A DNA stretch of 64,000 nt from Saccharothrix sp. ALI-22-I (GTDB lineage: Bacteria > Actinomycetota > Actinomycetes > Mycobacteriales > Pseudonocardiaceae): contig NZ_MTQP01000062.1 of the NCBI RefSeq assembly GCF_001984175.1, positions 124,001-188,000 on the forward strand, in the 5' to 3' direction. The position numbers and the translations under genes were made by a program. Shown piece after piece: positions 56,246-64,000 of the stretch (position 1 is its first letter; every line of letters starts with the position of its first letter). A model generated the notes under the pieces. It was not told the DNA's origin. It did not search any database and saw only the letters and a list, made by a program, of their open reading frames with translations.

Positions 56246-56941
56246 CACTAGAGCCAGGAAGGCCTGCTCCAGGTCCGGCGTCCCGGTCTGCGCGCGCAGC
56301 GCGTCCGGGGTGTCGTCGGCGAGCAGCGCGCCGTCCCGCATCAGCAGCAGCCGGTCGCACCGGGCCGCCTCGTCCATCACGTGGCTGGACACCAGCAGCG
56401 CCGCGCCCGCGTCGGCGAGCCGGTGGAACAGCAGCCACAGCTCCTCGCGCAGCACCGGGTCCAGGCCCACGGTCGGCTCGTCCAGCACGATCACCTCGGG
56501 TTTGCCGAGCAACGCCACCGCAAGGCTCGCCCGGCTCTTCTCGCCACCCGACAGCGTGGTCACGAGCTGATCGACGTTGCCCTTCAGACCGACCTCTTCG
56601 AGCACCCGGTCCACGTCACCACGCGGCGCCCGCAGGATCGACGCGAAGTAGCGCAGGTTCTCCGCCACGGTCAGGTCCGCGTACACCGACGGGCTCTGCG
56701 TCGAGTAGCCGATCCGCCTGCGCAGCACCGGACTGCCCGCCGGGTGCCCGAGCACGGTCACCCCGCCCGACGCCACCACCTGGACCCCGACCACGGCGCG
56801 CAGCAACGTCGTCTTGCCGCACCCGCTCGGCCCGAGGAGCCCGGTGACCGAGCCGCGCGGCACGTCGAAACCGACACCGCGCACGACCTCACGACCACCG
56901 CGCACCACGCGCAGGCGATCGACGCTGACCGCGTTGGACAT
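56237..56941 (-). CDS. ABC transporter ATP-binding protein (DrrA-like)
   Basis: A 234-residue ATPase partner of the ABC-2 permease. Walker A is GLLGPSGCGKTTLLRAVVG, Q-loop GYSTQSPSVYADLT, signature LSGGEKSRASLAVALLG, Walker B VIVLDEPTVGLD and H-loop LLVSSHVMDEA. This CcmA/DrrA pattern goes with export of hydrophobic compounds. The ATG follows GGAGGTGAT, a full complement of the 16S 3' end, 10 nt upstream, so strong translation is expected. It sits between carotenoid and lipoglycan genes. Confidence 0.93.
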   Translation of the reverse strand: MSNAVSVDRLRVVRGGREVVRGVGFDVPRGSVTGLLGPSGCGKTTLLRAVVGVQVVASGGVTVLGHPAGSPVLRRRIGYSTQSPSVYADLTVAENLRYFASILRAPRGDVDRVLEEVGLKGNVDQLVTTLSGGEKSRASLAVALLGKPEVIVLDEPTVGLDPVLREELWLLFHRLADAGAALLVSSHVMDEAARCDRLLLMRDGALLADDTPDALRAQTGTPDLEQAFLALVRR

Positions 56942-57143
56942 GTGTTGAATTATCACCTCCACCGGGCTGTCGAACAGGTCCACGCAGGTGGAACCGATCC
57001 CGATCCGGGTGGCGAATACTCCATGTGGTCACTCGCCCGAGTGACCCGCCCGTGCGAAGATCGCTCCGGGTGTTACGAGCCTGTCACCAGACTGCGCCAT
57101 CACATGTCGGCGCCTCCCGCCGCTGTGCGACGATGTTGCCGCG

Positions 57144-58685
57144 ATGGCCGCGACCCCGTCCTTTCCACGATCGAGCGCCGCACCTGTCGAGCCGGTGCGG
57201 TCGTCGGCTACCCCGGTGCGGGACCACGCGGACCGGTCGGACCGGCCCGATCCGGGCGGCATCCCGATCCGCACGATCCTGCTCGGCGTCGGCGGCGTCA
57301 TGCTGCTCGCCCTGGGCGGCACCGGCGCGGGCGCGATCCTCAAGCACGACCCGCTGCTCGCCGACACCTCGCTGAGCTGGATCCGGTACGGCCACGGCCA
57401 CGACCTCGCCAACGCGGTGCTCTACGTCGGCCTCGGCATGGTCATCTGGTCGTGGATCCGGCTGGGCCGGATGGTGCGCAACGGGCACGTCGGCAGCGCC
57501 GCGGTGCTCACCGCGATCGTGGCCTGGACGCTGCCGCTGCTGTTCGCGCCGCCGTTGTTCAGCAAGGACATCTACAGCTACCTGGCACAGGGCCAACTCG
57601 CGCTCAACGGCCTGGACCCCTACTCGGTCGGGCCGGCGGTGTTGCAGAGCCCGCTGTCGGACAACGTGAGCTGGGTCTGGCAGAACACCCCGGCGCCGTA
57701 CGGGCCGCTGTTCCTGATGCTCGCCCAGGGCGTGGTGTGGGTGACCAACGGCAGCGTCATCGGCGGCGTGGTGATCATGCGGATGGTGCTGGCCGTCGGC
57801 CTGGCGCTGCTGTGCTGGGCGCTGCCCGGCCTGACCCGCCACCTCGGCGGACGGCCCGCGATCGCGCTGTGGGTGGCCGCGGCGAACCCGTTGATGCTGG
57901 TGCACCTGATCGGTGGCGCGCACAACGACCTGCTGATGGTCGGCCTGCTGGCCGCCGGCGTGCTGCTGGTGCTGGACCGCAGGCACGTGCTGGGCATCGC
58001 GGTGGTGACGCTGGCGTTCGCGGTGAAGGCCACCGCCGTGGTCGCGCTGCCGTTCCTGGTGCTGGTGTGGGCGCGTCGGCTGGACGGCACGCGGAGGGCG
58101 CAGCTCGGCAAGGCCATCGCGGGCGGCGTGGTGACGTTCGTCGCGGTGTTCGCCGCCACCACCGTCGTGTCCGGCCTGGACCTGGGCTGGATACCGGCGC
58201 TCAGCTCGTCGTCCACGATCGTGAACTGGCTGTCGCTGCCCAGCGCGGTCGGCGATTTCGCGCACACCGTGGTCAGCGGGTTCGTCCGGGTCGAACCGGG
58301 CTGGTTCATGACCATCGCCCGCGGCCTCGGCTCGGTGCTGCTGATCTACATCGCGTGGCGGCAGTGGCGGGCCGCGCAGGACGGCGGGCCGGAGGCGGTT
58401 CGGCGCGCCGCGATCACCATGCTGGCCGTGGCCCTGCTGTCCCCCGCCACGCTGCCCTGGTACTTCAGCTGGCCGCTGGTGATGGCCGCGGCGCTGCCGT
58501 GGACCACGACCGGGCTGAAGGCGGCGGCGTTCTTCTCCACCTGGATGCTGCTGGTGACCTTCCCCAACGGCGACACGGCGCTGTACTCGTGGGTCTACCT
58601 GGCGATGGTCGCGGTGGTGTCCGCCCTGGCGTGCGTGTCGTTGACCAGGCCCGACCCGTTGAAGCTGTCCGGCAGGTACGAGTGA
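57144..58685 (+). CDS. mptA: polyprenol-phosphate-mannose-dependent alpha-1,6-mannosyltransferase (MptA/MptB type)
   Basis: A 513-residue GT-C membrane glycosyltransferase with about a dozen TM helices. The first periplasmic loop carries the acidic motif FSKDIYSYLAQGQLALNGLDPY, then NTPAPYGPLFLML and the ANPLMLVHLIGGAHNDLLMVG segment, as in MptA (Rv2174) and MptB. These extend the alpha-1,6-mannan backbone of lipomannan and lipoarabinomannan. Position between idsA and pknL argues for MptA. The N-terminus has a ~45-residue charged, Pro-rich cytoplasmic segment. crtB overlaps its stop by 4 bp. Confidence 0.88.
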   Translation: MAATPSFPRSSAAPVEPVRSSATPVRDHADRSDRPDPGGIPIRTILLGVGGVMLLALGGTGAGAILKHDPLLADTSLSWIRYGHGHDLANAVLYVGLGMVIWSWIRLGRMVRNGHVGSAAVLTAIVAWTLPLLFAPPLFSKDIYSYLAQGQLALNGLDPYSVGPAVLQSPLSDNVSWVWQNTPAPYGPLFLMLAQGVVWVTNGSVIGGVVIMRMVLAVGLALLCWALPGLTRHLGGRPAIALWVAAANPLMLVHLIGGAHNDLLMVGLLAAGVLLVLDRRHVLGIAVVTLAFAVKATAVVALPFLVLVWARRLDGTRRAQLGKAIAGGVVTFVAVFAATTVVSGLDLGWIPALSSSSTIVNWLSLPSAVGDFAHTVVSGFVRVEPGWFMTIARGLGSVLLIYIAWRQWRAAQDGGPEAVRRAAITMLAVALLSPATLPWYFSWPLVMAAALPWTTTGLKAAAFFSTWMLLVTFPNGDTALYSWVYLAMVAVVSALACVSLTRPDPLKLSGRYE

Positions 58686-59584
58686 CGGACCTCGCCACAC
58701 CGGACGTCACCGCGGCCTACGCCCGTTGCCGCGAGCTGAACGCCAGGCACGGCCGCACGTTCTTCCTGGCCACGCGGATGCTCAGCCCGGCACAACGGCC
58801 CGCCGTGCACGCGCTGTACGGCTTCGCGCGGTGGGCCGACGAGATCGTGGACAGCGGCGAGTCGGCCGACCCGGCGACCGAGCTGAAGCTGCTGGAAGCG
58901 CAGTTGACCGACGAGCTGGCGGGTCGTCCCACCGGCCACCCGGTGCTCGCCGCTCTGGTGGACACGGCGGCCCGGTACTCGATCGACCCCTCGCTGTTCA
59001 CCGAGTTCCTGGCGTCGATGCGGATGGACCTGACCGTCACGTCGTACCCGGACTTCCCGGCGCTGGAGCGGTACGTGCACGGGTCGGCGGCGGTGATCGG
59101 GCTGCAACTGCTGCCGGTGTTCGGGACGGTCGTGCCGCGTGCCGAAGCCGAACCGCCGGCCGCCGCGCTCGGCCGGGCGTTCCAGCTGACCAACTTCCTG
59201 CGCGATGTGGGCGAAGACCTCGACCGGGGGCGGCTCTACCTGCCCGAGGACGTGCTGGCGGCGTACGGCGTGGACCGCGAGCTGCTGGTGCGGTGCCGGC
59301 GGACCGGCCAGTCGGACCAGCGGGTGCGGCGGGCGTTCCAGCACCTCGTCGCGCACACGTTCGCCGTGTACCGGGAGGCCGCGGTGGGTGTGCCGATGCT
59401 GCGGCCCGTGTCGCGGCCGTGCGTGCGGACCGCGCTCACGCTGTACCGGGGGATCCTGGACGAGATCGCGGCGGCCGACTACCAGGTGCTGGACCGGCGC
59501 GTGGCGGTGCCGAACTCACGGCGGCTGGCGGTGGCCGTGCCCGGTTTCGCGCGGGCGCTGATGGCCCGGGTCACCGGTCGCTGA
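58682..59584 (+). CDS. crtB: phytoene synthase CrtB
   Basis: Joins two geranylgeranyl diphosphates head to head to 15-cis-phytoene. The 300-residue product starts TDLATPDVTAAYARCRELN, has HGRTFFLATRMLSPAQRPAV, the first aspartate-rich motif FARWADEIVDSGE, and the second FQLTNFLRDVGEDLDRGRLYLP, both complete. GTG overlaps the mptA stop (GTGA), so it is translated with the mannosyltransferase. With IdsA and CrtI upstream this completes a carotenoid backbone route. Squalene synthase-like specificity is less likely given the crtI neighbour. Confidence 0.9.
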   Translation: MTDLATPDVTAAYARCRELNARHGRTFFLATRMLSPAQRPAVHALYGFARWADEIVDSGESADPATELKLLEAQLTDELAGRPTGHPVLAALVDTAARYSIDPSLFTEFLASMRMDLTVTSYPDFPALERYVHGSAAVIGLQLLPVFGTVVPRAEAEPPAAALGRAFQLTNFLRDVGEDLDRGRLYLPEDVLAAYGVDRELLVRCRRTGQSDQRVRRAFQHLVAHTFAVYREAAVGVPMLRPVSRPCVRTALTLYRGILDEIAAADYQVLDRRVAVPNSRRLAVAVPGFARALMARVTGR

Positions 59585-59600
59585 GGCCTCTTCGGAACGG

Positions 59601-59692
59601 TTGTCCACAGGCCGCCCTCTACCGGCCCCGAATTGTCAGACCCCGCCGGCAGGATAAAGACAGGGGTCCCCTGGCGGGGACGCCTGCGAAGC
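59601..59692 (-). repeat. dispersed repeat copy C (reverse orientation)
   Basis: The reverse complement reads GCTTCGCAGGCGTCCCCGCC, AGGGGACCCCTGTCTTTATC, CTGCCGGCGGGGTCTGACAA, TTCGGGGCC and ends CTGTGGACAA, aligning with copies A (45974) and B (48661). It lies between the convergent crtB and Rv2175c-like genes. Confidence 0.9.
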
Positions 59693-59803
59693 ATGGCTAC
59701 AAGAGCACGGCACGGAAACGCGACGTCCGGACGACTCCCGTGAAGGGCGCCGCCCGGACGTCGCTGGTCGTCGGGTGGTGAGGGGCTCGTCAGAAACGGC
59801 TGG

Positions 59804-60169
59804 TCAGAAACCCAGGGCCTGTGCCCGCCGCTTCACCTCACGGCCTCGGTCGCCGCGCAACGCCTCGATGGGCGTGCCGGGCAGGGTCTCGTCCTCGGTG
59901 AACAGCCACCGCAGGATCTCATCGGTGGAAAAGCCGGAATCGCGCAGCACCGTGATGGTGCCGGGCAGCCCCTTGACCACGCCTCCGGCGGCGAGGAACT
60001 CGGCGGGGACGACGAGGACACCGTTCCGGCGCTCCGCGAGCAGTTGGCCGTCGCGCAGCAACTGGTGGACACGGTTGATCGGTAGGGCAAGACGCTCGGC
60101 GACCTCGGCGAGGGGCAGGACCTCGAGGTCGGGAGCCAGCACATCCGCAGCGGCAGGAATCGCACTCAC
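59804..60169 (-). CDS. Rv2175c-family DNA-binding protein
   Basis: A 121-residue protein with an N-terminal winged-helix-like segment (VLPLAEVAERLALPINRVHQ, LLRDGQLLAERRNGVLVVP) and a C-terminal helical domain (ITVLRDSGFSTDEILRWLFT, PIEALRGDRGREVKRRAQA). In M. tuberculosis Rv2175c sits beside pknL, binds DNA, and is phosphorylated by PknL, which releases it from DNA. The same divergent arrangement with pknL here supports that pairing. GTG 60169 is the chosen start; another GTG lies 3 codons up. Confidence 0.88.
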   Translation of the reverse strand: MSAIPAAADVLAPDLEVLPLAEVAERLALPINRVHQLLRDGQLLAERRNGVLVVPAEFLAAGGVVKGLPGTITVLRDSGFSTDEILRWLFTEDETLPGTPIEALRGDRGREVKRRAQALGF

Positions 60170-60353
60170 GTGCGTCACGATGCCACAACGCCGGGAACGA
60201 CGCCCTGCGCCAACCGGGTGGTGGCGGTACACCCGGGGGTTGGCTTGCGGACACCCCCTGTTTCACCGGACTTTGACGCCGATCCCACACGCGCGCGTGA
60301 GATGCTCCTGCGCACAGCATCGGTCGGCACCACCCACCGTACGATTCACGGCT

Positions 60354-62426
60354 GTGGAAAGGTCGGCGACGAACGTGATCGGCGGGCTGCTCGAACAACG
60401 CTACCGGGTAGGCACCCTGGTAGCGCGGGGCGGCATGTCCACCGTGTACCGAGGTGTGGACACACGTCTTGAGCGCACGGTGGCCATCAAGGTCATGGAC
60501 CCCAGGTTCTCCGCCGACCCGCAGTTCGTAGCGCGGTTCGAGCGCGAGGCGCGGGCCGCGGCGAAACTGCACCACCCTGGCGTGGTGCAGGTGCACGACC
60601 AGGGCGTGGACGAGGACCGGGTCTACCTGGTGATGGAGTTGGTCGAGGGCGGCACGCTGCGCGACCTGCTCAACTCGCGCGGCAAGCTGGACGTGCCGCT
60701 GGCACTCACGGTGATCGAGAAGGTCCTCTCACCGCTGGCGGCCGCGCACCGGGCCGACCTCGTACACCGGGACGTGAAGCCGGAGAACGTGCTCATCGGT
60801 CCGGGCGGAACGGTCAAAGTCGCCGATTTCGGCCTCGTCCGGGCGGTGTCCACAGTCGGTGTGACCAGCGACACGATGATCCTGGGCACAGTCGCCTACC
60901 TCTCGCCCGAGCAGGTCACCACGGGCACCACGGACGCGCGCAGCGATGTGTACTCGGCCGGCGTGCTGCTCTACGAGATGCTGACCGGCACGCCGCCGTA
61001 CGTGGGCGACAACGCCATCTCGGTCGCCTACCGGCACGTGAACGACGAGGTGCCGGTGGTGCCGGGCGTGCCCGCCGAGGTCGCCGAGCTGGTGCGCCGC
61101 GCGACCCGCAAGGAGCCGTTCCTGCGGCCCGCGGACGCCGAGTCGTTCCTGTCCGAGGTGGAGACGGTGCGCGCGAAGCTCGGCATCGCCGGCGTGGACG
61201 TGCCGATGCCCGTGGCAGCGGCGGCAGCGGAGGAGGCGACGCAGCACGTGGCCGCGCCGCCGAGCCCGGCCGAGCAGACGTTGCGCGTGGAGCCGGTGCG
61301 GGTGGGCGCCGGCGCGCCGTTCGCGGACCCGACCGTGCCGGTGCAGCGGCCCAACCCGCTCGTGCCGACGGTGGCCGGTCCCCAGGGCACCAGGGCGATC
61401 CCGCGGGCGGACTTCCTGCCGCCGGCCGGCCTCAACGCCGCCGCGCCGCAGTCCGCGCCGCTGTCCGCGCCGGCCCGTGTGCGCGCCAAGAGACCTCCGA
61501 AGAAGAAGACGCCCGAGCAGCTGTACGAGGAGATGCGGGCCCGCAGCAAGCGGCAGTTCATCACGTGGCTCAGCGTCGTGGTCGTCGCCGCGATCATCAT
61601 CGGCATCAGCAGCTGGTGGTTCGCGATCGGTCGGGTCACGACCGTGCCGAGCGTGATCGGCAAGGACGAGGCCACGGCCACCTCGATGATCGAAGAGGCC
61701 GCGCTCAAGTACACGCTGCGGACCGAGAACAGCGACACCGTGCCCAGCGGTCAGGTGCTGAGCTCCGACCCGCCGGCCGGGACCGAACTCACCCGGGACG
61801 ACCTGGTGCGGATCGTGGTGTCCGCGGGCAAACCGGTGGTGCCGCAGGTCAACGCGGGTGTCGAGGTGGCGGCGGCCGAGCAGGAGATCGCGTCGGTCGG
61901 GTTGAAGTCCGAGCTGGACCCCGCCGAGGACGCGTTCAGCGACCGCGTGCCCAAGGGCAAGGTGGTGACGCTGAAGCCCGCACCCGGCACGCAGGTGCCG
62001 ATCGGCTCGACGGTGACGATCGTGCTGAGCAAGGGCTCCCAGCCCAAACCGGTGCCCAGCGTGACCGGCAAGTCGAAGGACGAGGCGTTCGCCGAGCTCA
62101 GCGCGGCCGGGTTCGAGCCGGTCGACGGCGGGGAGGAGTCCTCCGACAAGGTCGGCCCGGGCAAGGTGATCCGCACCGACCCGCCGGCGGGCACGAACAT
62201 GCCCCCGAACAACCGGCGGGTGACCGTCGTGGTGTCGGCGAACGTGATCACCGTGCCGCAGGTCGAGGGCAAGCGGGTCAAGGAAGCCAAGGAGATCCTG
62301 GAGGACGCGGGCTTCAAGGTCGAGGTGCAGTTCAACGACCGCGACAACGCCCGCGTGATCAACCAGTCGGTGCGGGCCGGTGAGCGCGTGCCGAAGGACA
62401 CCAAGATCACGCTGATCGCCGTCTGA
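60354..62426 (+). CDS. pknL: serine/threonine protein kinase PknL with four PASTA domains
   Basis: A 690-residue receptor kinase. The kinase domain (residues ~17-275) has the glycine loop VARGGMSTVYRG, lysine AIKVMD (K46), HRDVKPEN (D140), DFG (158-160), the activation segment with GTVAYLSPEQ and GVLLYEMLTGTPPY. An Ala/Pro-rich juxtamembrane stretch, one TM helix (~402-426, LSVVVVAAIIIGISSWWFA) and four PASTA repeats (from VTTVPSVIGK, VVPQVNAGVE, PVPSVTGKSK, ITVPQVEGKR) follow. PASTA domains sense peptidoglycan fragments or lipid II. M. tuberculosis PknL lacks PASTA domains, so this is a difference. GTG 60354 was taken; 60375 is possible. Confidence 0.93.
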   Translation: MERSATNVIGGLLEQRYRVGTLVARGGMSTVYRGVDTRLERTVAIKVMDPRFSADPQFVARFEREARAAAKLHHPGVVQVHDQGVDEDRVYLVMELVEGGTLRDLLNSRGKLDVPLALTVIEKVLSPLAAAHRADLVHRDVKPENVLIGPGGTVKVADFGLVRAVSTVGVTSDTMILGTVAYLSPEQVTTGTTDARSDVYSAGVLLYEMLTGTPPYVGDNAISVAYRHVNDEVPVVPGVPAEVAELVRRATRKEPFLRPADAESFLSEVETVRAKLGIAGVDVPMPVAAAAAEEATQHVAAPPSPAEQTLRVEPVRVGAGAPFADPTVPVQRPNPLVPTVAGPQGTRAIPRADFLPPAGLNAAAPQSAPLSAPARVRAKRPPKKKTPEQLYEEMRARSKRQFITWLSVVVVAAIIIGISSWWFAIGRVTTVPSVIGKDEATATSMIEEAALKYTLRTENSDTVPSGQVLSSDPPAGTELTRDDLVRIVVSAGKPVVPQVNAGVEVAAAEQEIASVGLKSELDPAEDAFSDRVPKGKVVTLKPAPGTQVPIGSTVTIVLSKGSQPKPVPSVTGKSKDEAFAELSAAGFEPVDGGEESSDKVGPGKVIRTDPPAGTNMPPNNRRVTVVVSANVITVPQVEGKRVKEAKEILEDAGFKVEVQFNDRDNARVINQSVRAGERVPKDTKITLIAV

Positions 62427-62451
62427 CCCCGTCCGACCAGCCCTGGAACGG

Positions 62452-62486
62452 CGGTGGCCCCCGACTCGTGGAGTCGGGGGCCACCG
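62452..62486. terminator. bidirectional stem-loop between pknL and aroG
   Basis: CGGTGGCCCCCGACTC and its exact complement GAGTCGGGGGCCACCG (16 bp) around GTG, centred between two convergent genes. Confidence 0.85.
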
Positions 62487-62506
62487 GCCTTCTCAGCGGT
62501 GTGCGG

Positions 62507-63895
62507 TCAGCTGCGGAGCATCTCCGCGACCAGGAACGCCAGCTCCAGCGACTGCTGCGTGTTCAGCCGCGGGTCGCAGGCGGTCTCGTAGCGGCCGGCC
62601 AGGTCGATGTCCGAGATCTCCTGTGCGCCGCCCAGGCACTCGGTGACGTCCTCGCCGGTCAGCTCGATGTGGATGCCGCCGGGGTGCGTGCCGAGCCTGC
62701 GGTGCACCTCGAAGAAGCCCTGCACCTCGTCCACGATCCGGTCGAAGTGCCGGGTCTTGTAGCCGGTGGAGGCCTCGTGGGTGTTGCCGTGCATCGGGTC
62801 GCACTGCCAGATGACCTGGTGGCCGGAGGCGGTGACCTTCTCGATGATGGGCGGCAGCACGTCGCGCACCTTGCCGTTGCCCATCCGGCTGATCAGGGTC
62901 AACCGGCCGGGCTGGTTGTGCGGGTCGAGCCGCTCGACGTACTCGACGGCCATCTCCGGCGTGGTCGACGGGCCGATCTTCAGGCCGATCGGGTTGGACA
63001 GCAGCTCGGCGAACGCGATGTGCGCGCCGTCCAGCTGCCGGGTCCGGTCGCCGATCCACAGGAAGTGCGACGACAGGTCGTACAGCCTCGGCTCGTCGTC
63101 GCGCACGTCCAGGCGCAGCAGCGACCGCTCGTAGTCCAGCAGCAGCGCCTCGTGCGAGGCGAAGATCTCGGTGGTGTGCAGCGACGAGTCGTTCACGCCG
63201 CACGCCGACATGAACCGCAGGCCGCGGTCGATCTCGGCGGCCAGCGCCTCGTACCGCTCACCCGCGGGCGACTGGCGGACGAAGTCCTTGTTCCAGTCGT
63301 GCAGCCGGTGCAGGTCGGCCATGCCCGCGCTGGTGACGGCGCGCAGCAGGTTCATCGCCGCGCCCGCGTTGGCGTAGGCGCGGATCATCCGCGACGGGTC
63401 CGGCACCCGCGCTTCGGGCGTGGCGACCAGCGAGTTGACGATGTCACCGCGGTAGGACGGCAGGCCGAGCGCGTCGATGCCGGACGAGCGCGGCTTGGCG
63501 TACTGGCCCGCGATGCGGCCGATCTTCACCACCGGGAGGCTGGCGCCGTAGGTGAGCACGACGGCCATCTGGAGCAGGGTGCGGATGTTCGCGCGGATGT
63601 GCGGCTCGGTGTTGTCCGCGAACGTCTCCGCGCAGTCGCCGCCCTGCAGCAGAAACGCCTCGCCGCGCGCGACCTCGGCCAGGTTGCCGCGCAGTCGGTC
63701 GATCTCGGCGGGCATGGTGATCGGCGGCACGCTTTCCAGCACGGCCCGCACTCGCCGCACCTGCTCGGAGTCCGGCCACTCCGGCTGCTGTGCGGCGGGC
63801 CGCCCCAGCGCGTCGTCCAGCCGCGAGCGCATCTCGGGCGGGAGGGGCGGAAGCTCGGGAAGCGTGTCCACGGGCACGTCCACGGTCCAGTTCAC
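62507..63895 (-). CDS. aroG: class II 3-deoxy-7-phosphoheptulonate (DAHP) synthase
   Basis: First enzyme of the shikimate pathway: phosphoenolpyruvate plus erythrose-4-phosphate gives DAHP. The 462-residue product is of the plant-like class II. Key strings: EAFLLQGGDCAETFADN (metal cysteine), GRIAGQYAKPRSS, PSYRGDIVN, FVRQSPAGERYEALA, SSHFLWIGDRTRQLDGAH, NPIGLKIGP, LISRMGNGKVRDVLPP, WQCDPMHGNTHEA and GIHIELTGEDVTECLGG. GTG start follows AAAGATAGC-type upstream DNA without a strong ribosome-binding site. Position next to pknL matches Rv2178c. Confidence 0.97.
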   Translation of the reverse strand: MNWTVDVPVDTLPELPPLPPEMRSRLDDALGRPAAQQPEWPDSEQVRRVRAVLESVPPITMPAEIDRLRGNLAEVARGEAFLLQGGDCAETFADNTEPHIRANIRTLLQMAVVLTYGASLPVVKIGRIAGQYAKPRSSGIDALGLPSYRGDIVNSLVATPEARVPDPSRMIRAYANAGAAMNLLRAVTSAGMADLHRLHDWNKDFVRQSPAGERYEALAAEIDRGLRFMSACGVNDSSLHTTEIFASHEALLLDYERSLLRLDVRDDEPRLYDLSSHFLWIGDRTRQLDGAHIAFAELLSNPIGLKIGPSTTPEMAVEYVERLDPHNQPGRLTLISRMGNGKVRDVLPPIIEKVTASGHQVIWQCDPMHGNTHEASTGYKTRHFDRIVDEVQGFFEVHRRLGTHPGGIHIELTGEDVTECLGGAQEISDIDLAGRYETACDPRLNTQQSLELAFLVAEMLRS

Positions 63896-63958
63896 ACGTT
63901 AAAGATAGCTGTCCACGCAGAGAGACGGGCACGGGTCCGGCTGTGCAGGATGTGGACC

Positions 63959-64000
63959 ATGCGTGACACCCGAATGGATGACGACACGGTGGCCAGGCTG
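63959..64000 (+). CDS. possible gene start cut by the right edge
   Basis: ATG at 63959 opens a frame to the window end (MRDTRMDDDTVARL), with AGGAT 7 bp upstream. It is divergent from aroG across 63 bp. Too short to identify; it could be a random frame. Confidence 0.3.
   Translation, partial: MRDTRMDDDTVARL

Overview
The window is high-GC actinobacterial DNA. Gene content and order point to a Pseudonocardiaceae-type actinomycete (Saccharothrix, Lentzea or Actinosynnema-like). Reasons: two long blocks keep Mycobacterium tuberculosis order (miaB / Rv2732c-like / DUF349 / Rv2728c-like / miaA / dapF / hflX / lexA / chiZ-like / nrdR, and lppM / metF / idsA / mptA / Rv2175c-like / pknL / aroG). 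A mycothiol-type enzyme, a LexA regulon with TCGAAC-N4-GTTCGA boxes, GTG/TTG starts and many 4-bp ATGA or GTGA overlaps also fit. The species is inference.

Layout. 1-6 kb: tRNA modification (miaB, miaA), lysine/peptidoglycan precursor (dapF) and conserved unknowns. 6-8.5 kb: accessory island with a TetR gene, an MFS exporter, the scar of a second MFS gene and a winged-helix regulator. 8.5-16.4 kb: hflX, an anchored secreted protein, divergent lexA and chiZ-like genes with SOS boxes, then nrdR-nrdJ. 16.4-19.4 kb: Phd/FitB-type toxin-antitoxin pair, a stray nrdJ fragment, a gene remnant, and a TetR plus MFS pair sharing an operator. 19.5-26.1 kb: Sdh1-type succinate dehydrogenase and an Entner-Doudoroff edd-eda pair. 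26-30 kb: HAD phosphatase, YqeB-like protein, recX-recA with SOS box, DUF3046. 30-39 kb: cupin/LysR pair, MFS, membrane-anchored Hsp70 with a decapeptide repeat, and Lhr helicase. 39-46 kb: acdS with GntR regulator, a secreted PL7 alginate lyase, a VOC protein and a PhoD phosphatase. 46-51 kb: SOS-boxed HEPN plus mycothiol-type enzyme pair, YbaK plus GNAT pair, CHAP hydrolase, DUF885 protein. 51-64 kb: envelope/isoprenoid block in which carotenoid genes (GGPP synthase, crtI, crtB) and an ABC exporter are interleaved with the mannosyltransferase gene, then pknL and aroG.

Genes working together: LexA boxes occur before lexA, the chiZ-like gene, recA and the HEPN operon, so four window loci look like one DNA-damage regulon. 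IdsA, CrtB and CrtI suffice on paper to make a C40 carotenoid backbone. Edd and Eda give the lower Entner-Doudoroff step next to succinate dehydrogenase.

Non-coding structure is unusually rich: a 33-bp-arm nested palindrome after the chiZ-like gene, a three-copy dispersed repeat (about 46.0, 48.7 and 59.6 kb) found only between convergent genes, and short tandem duplications at or beside at least six stop codons. No tRNA, rRNA, CRISPR array, complete insertion sequence or origin was seen.
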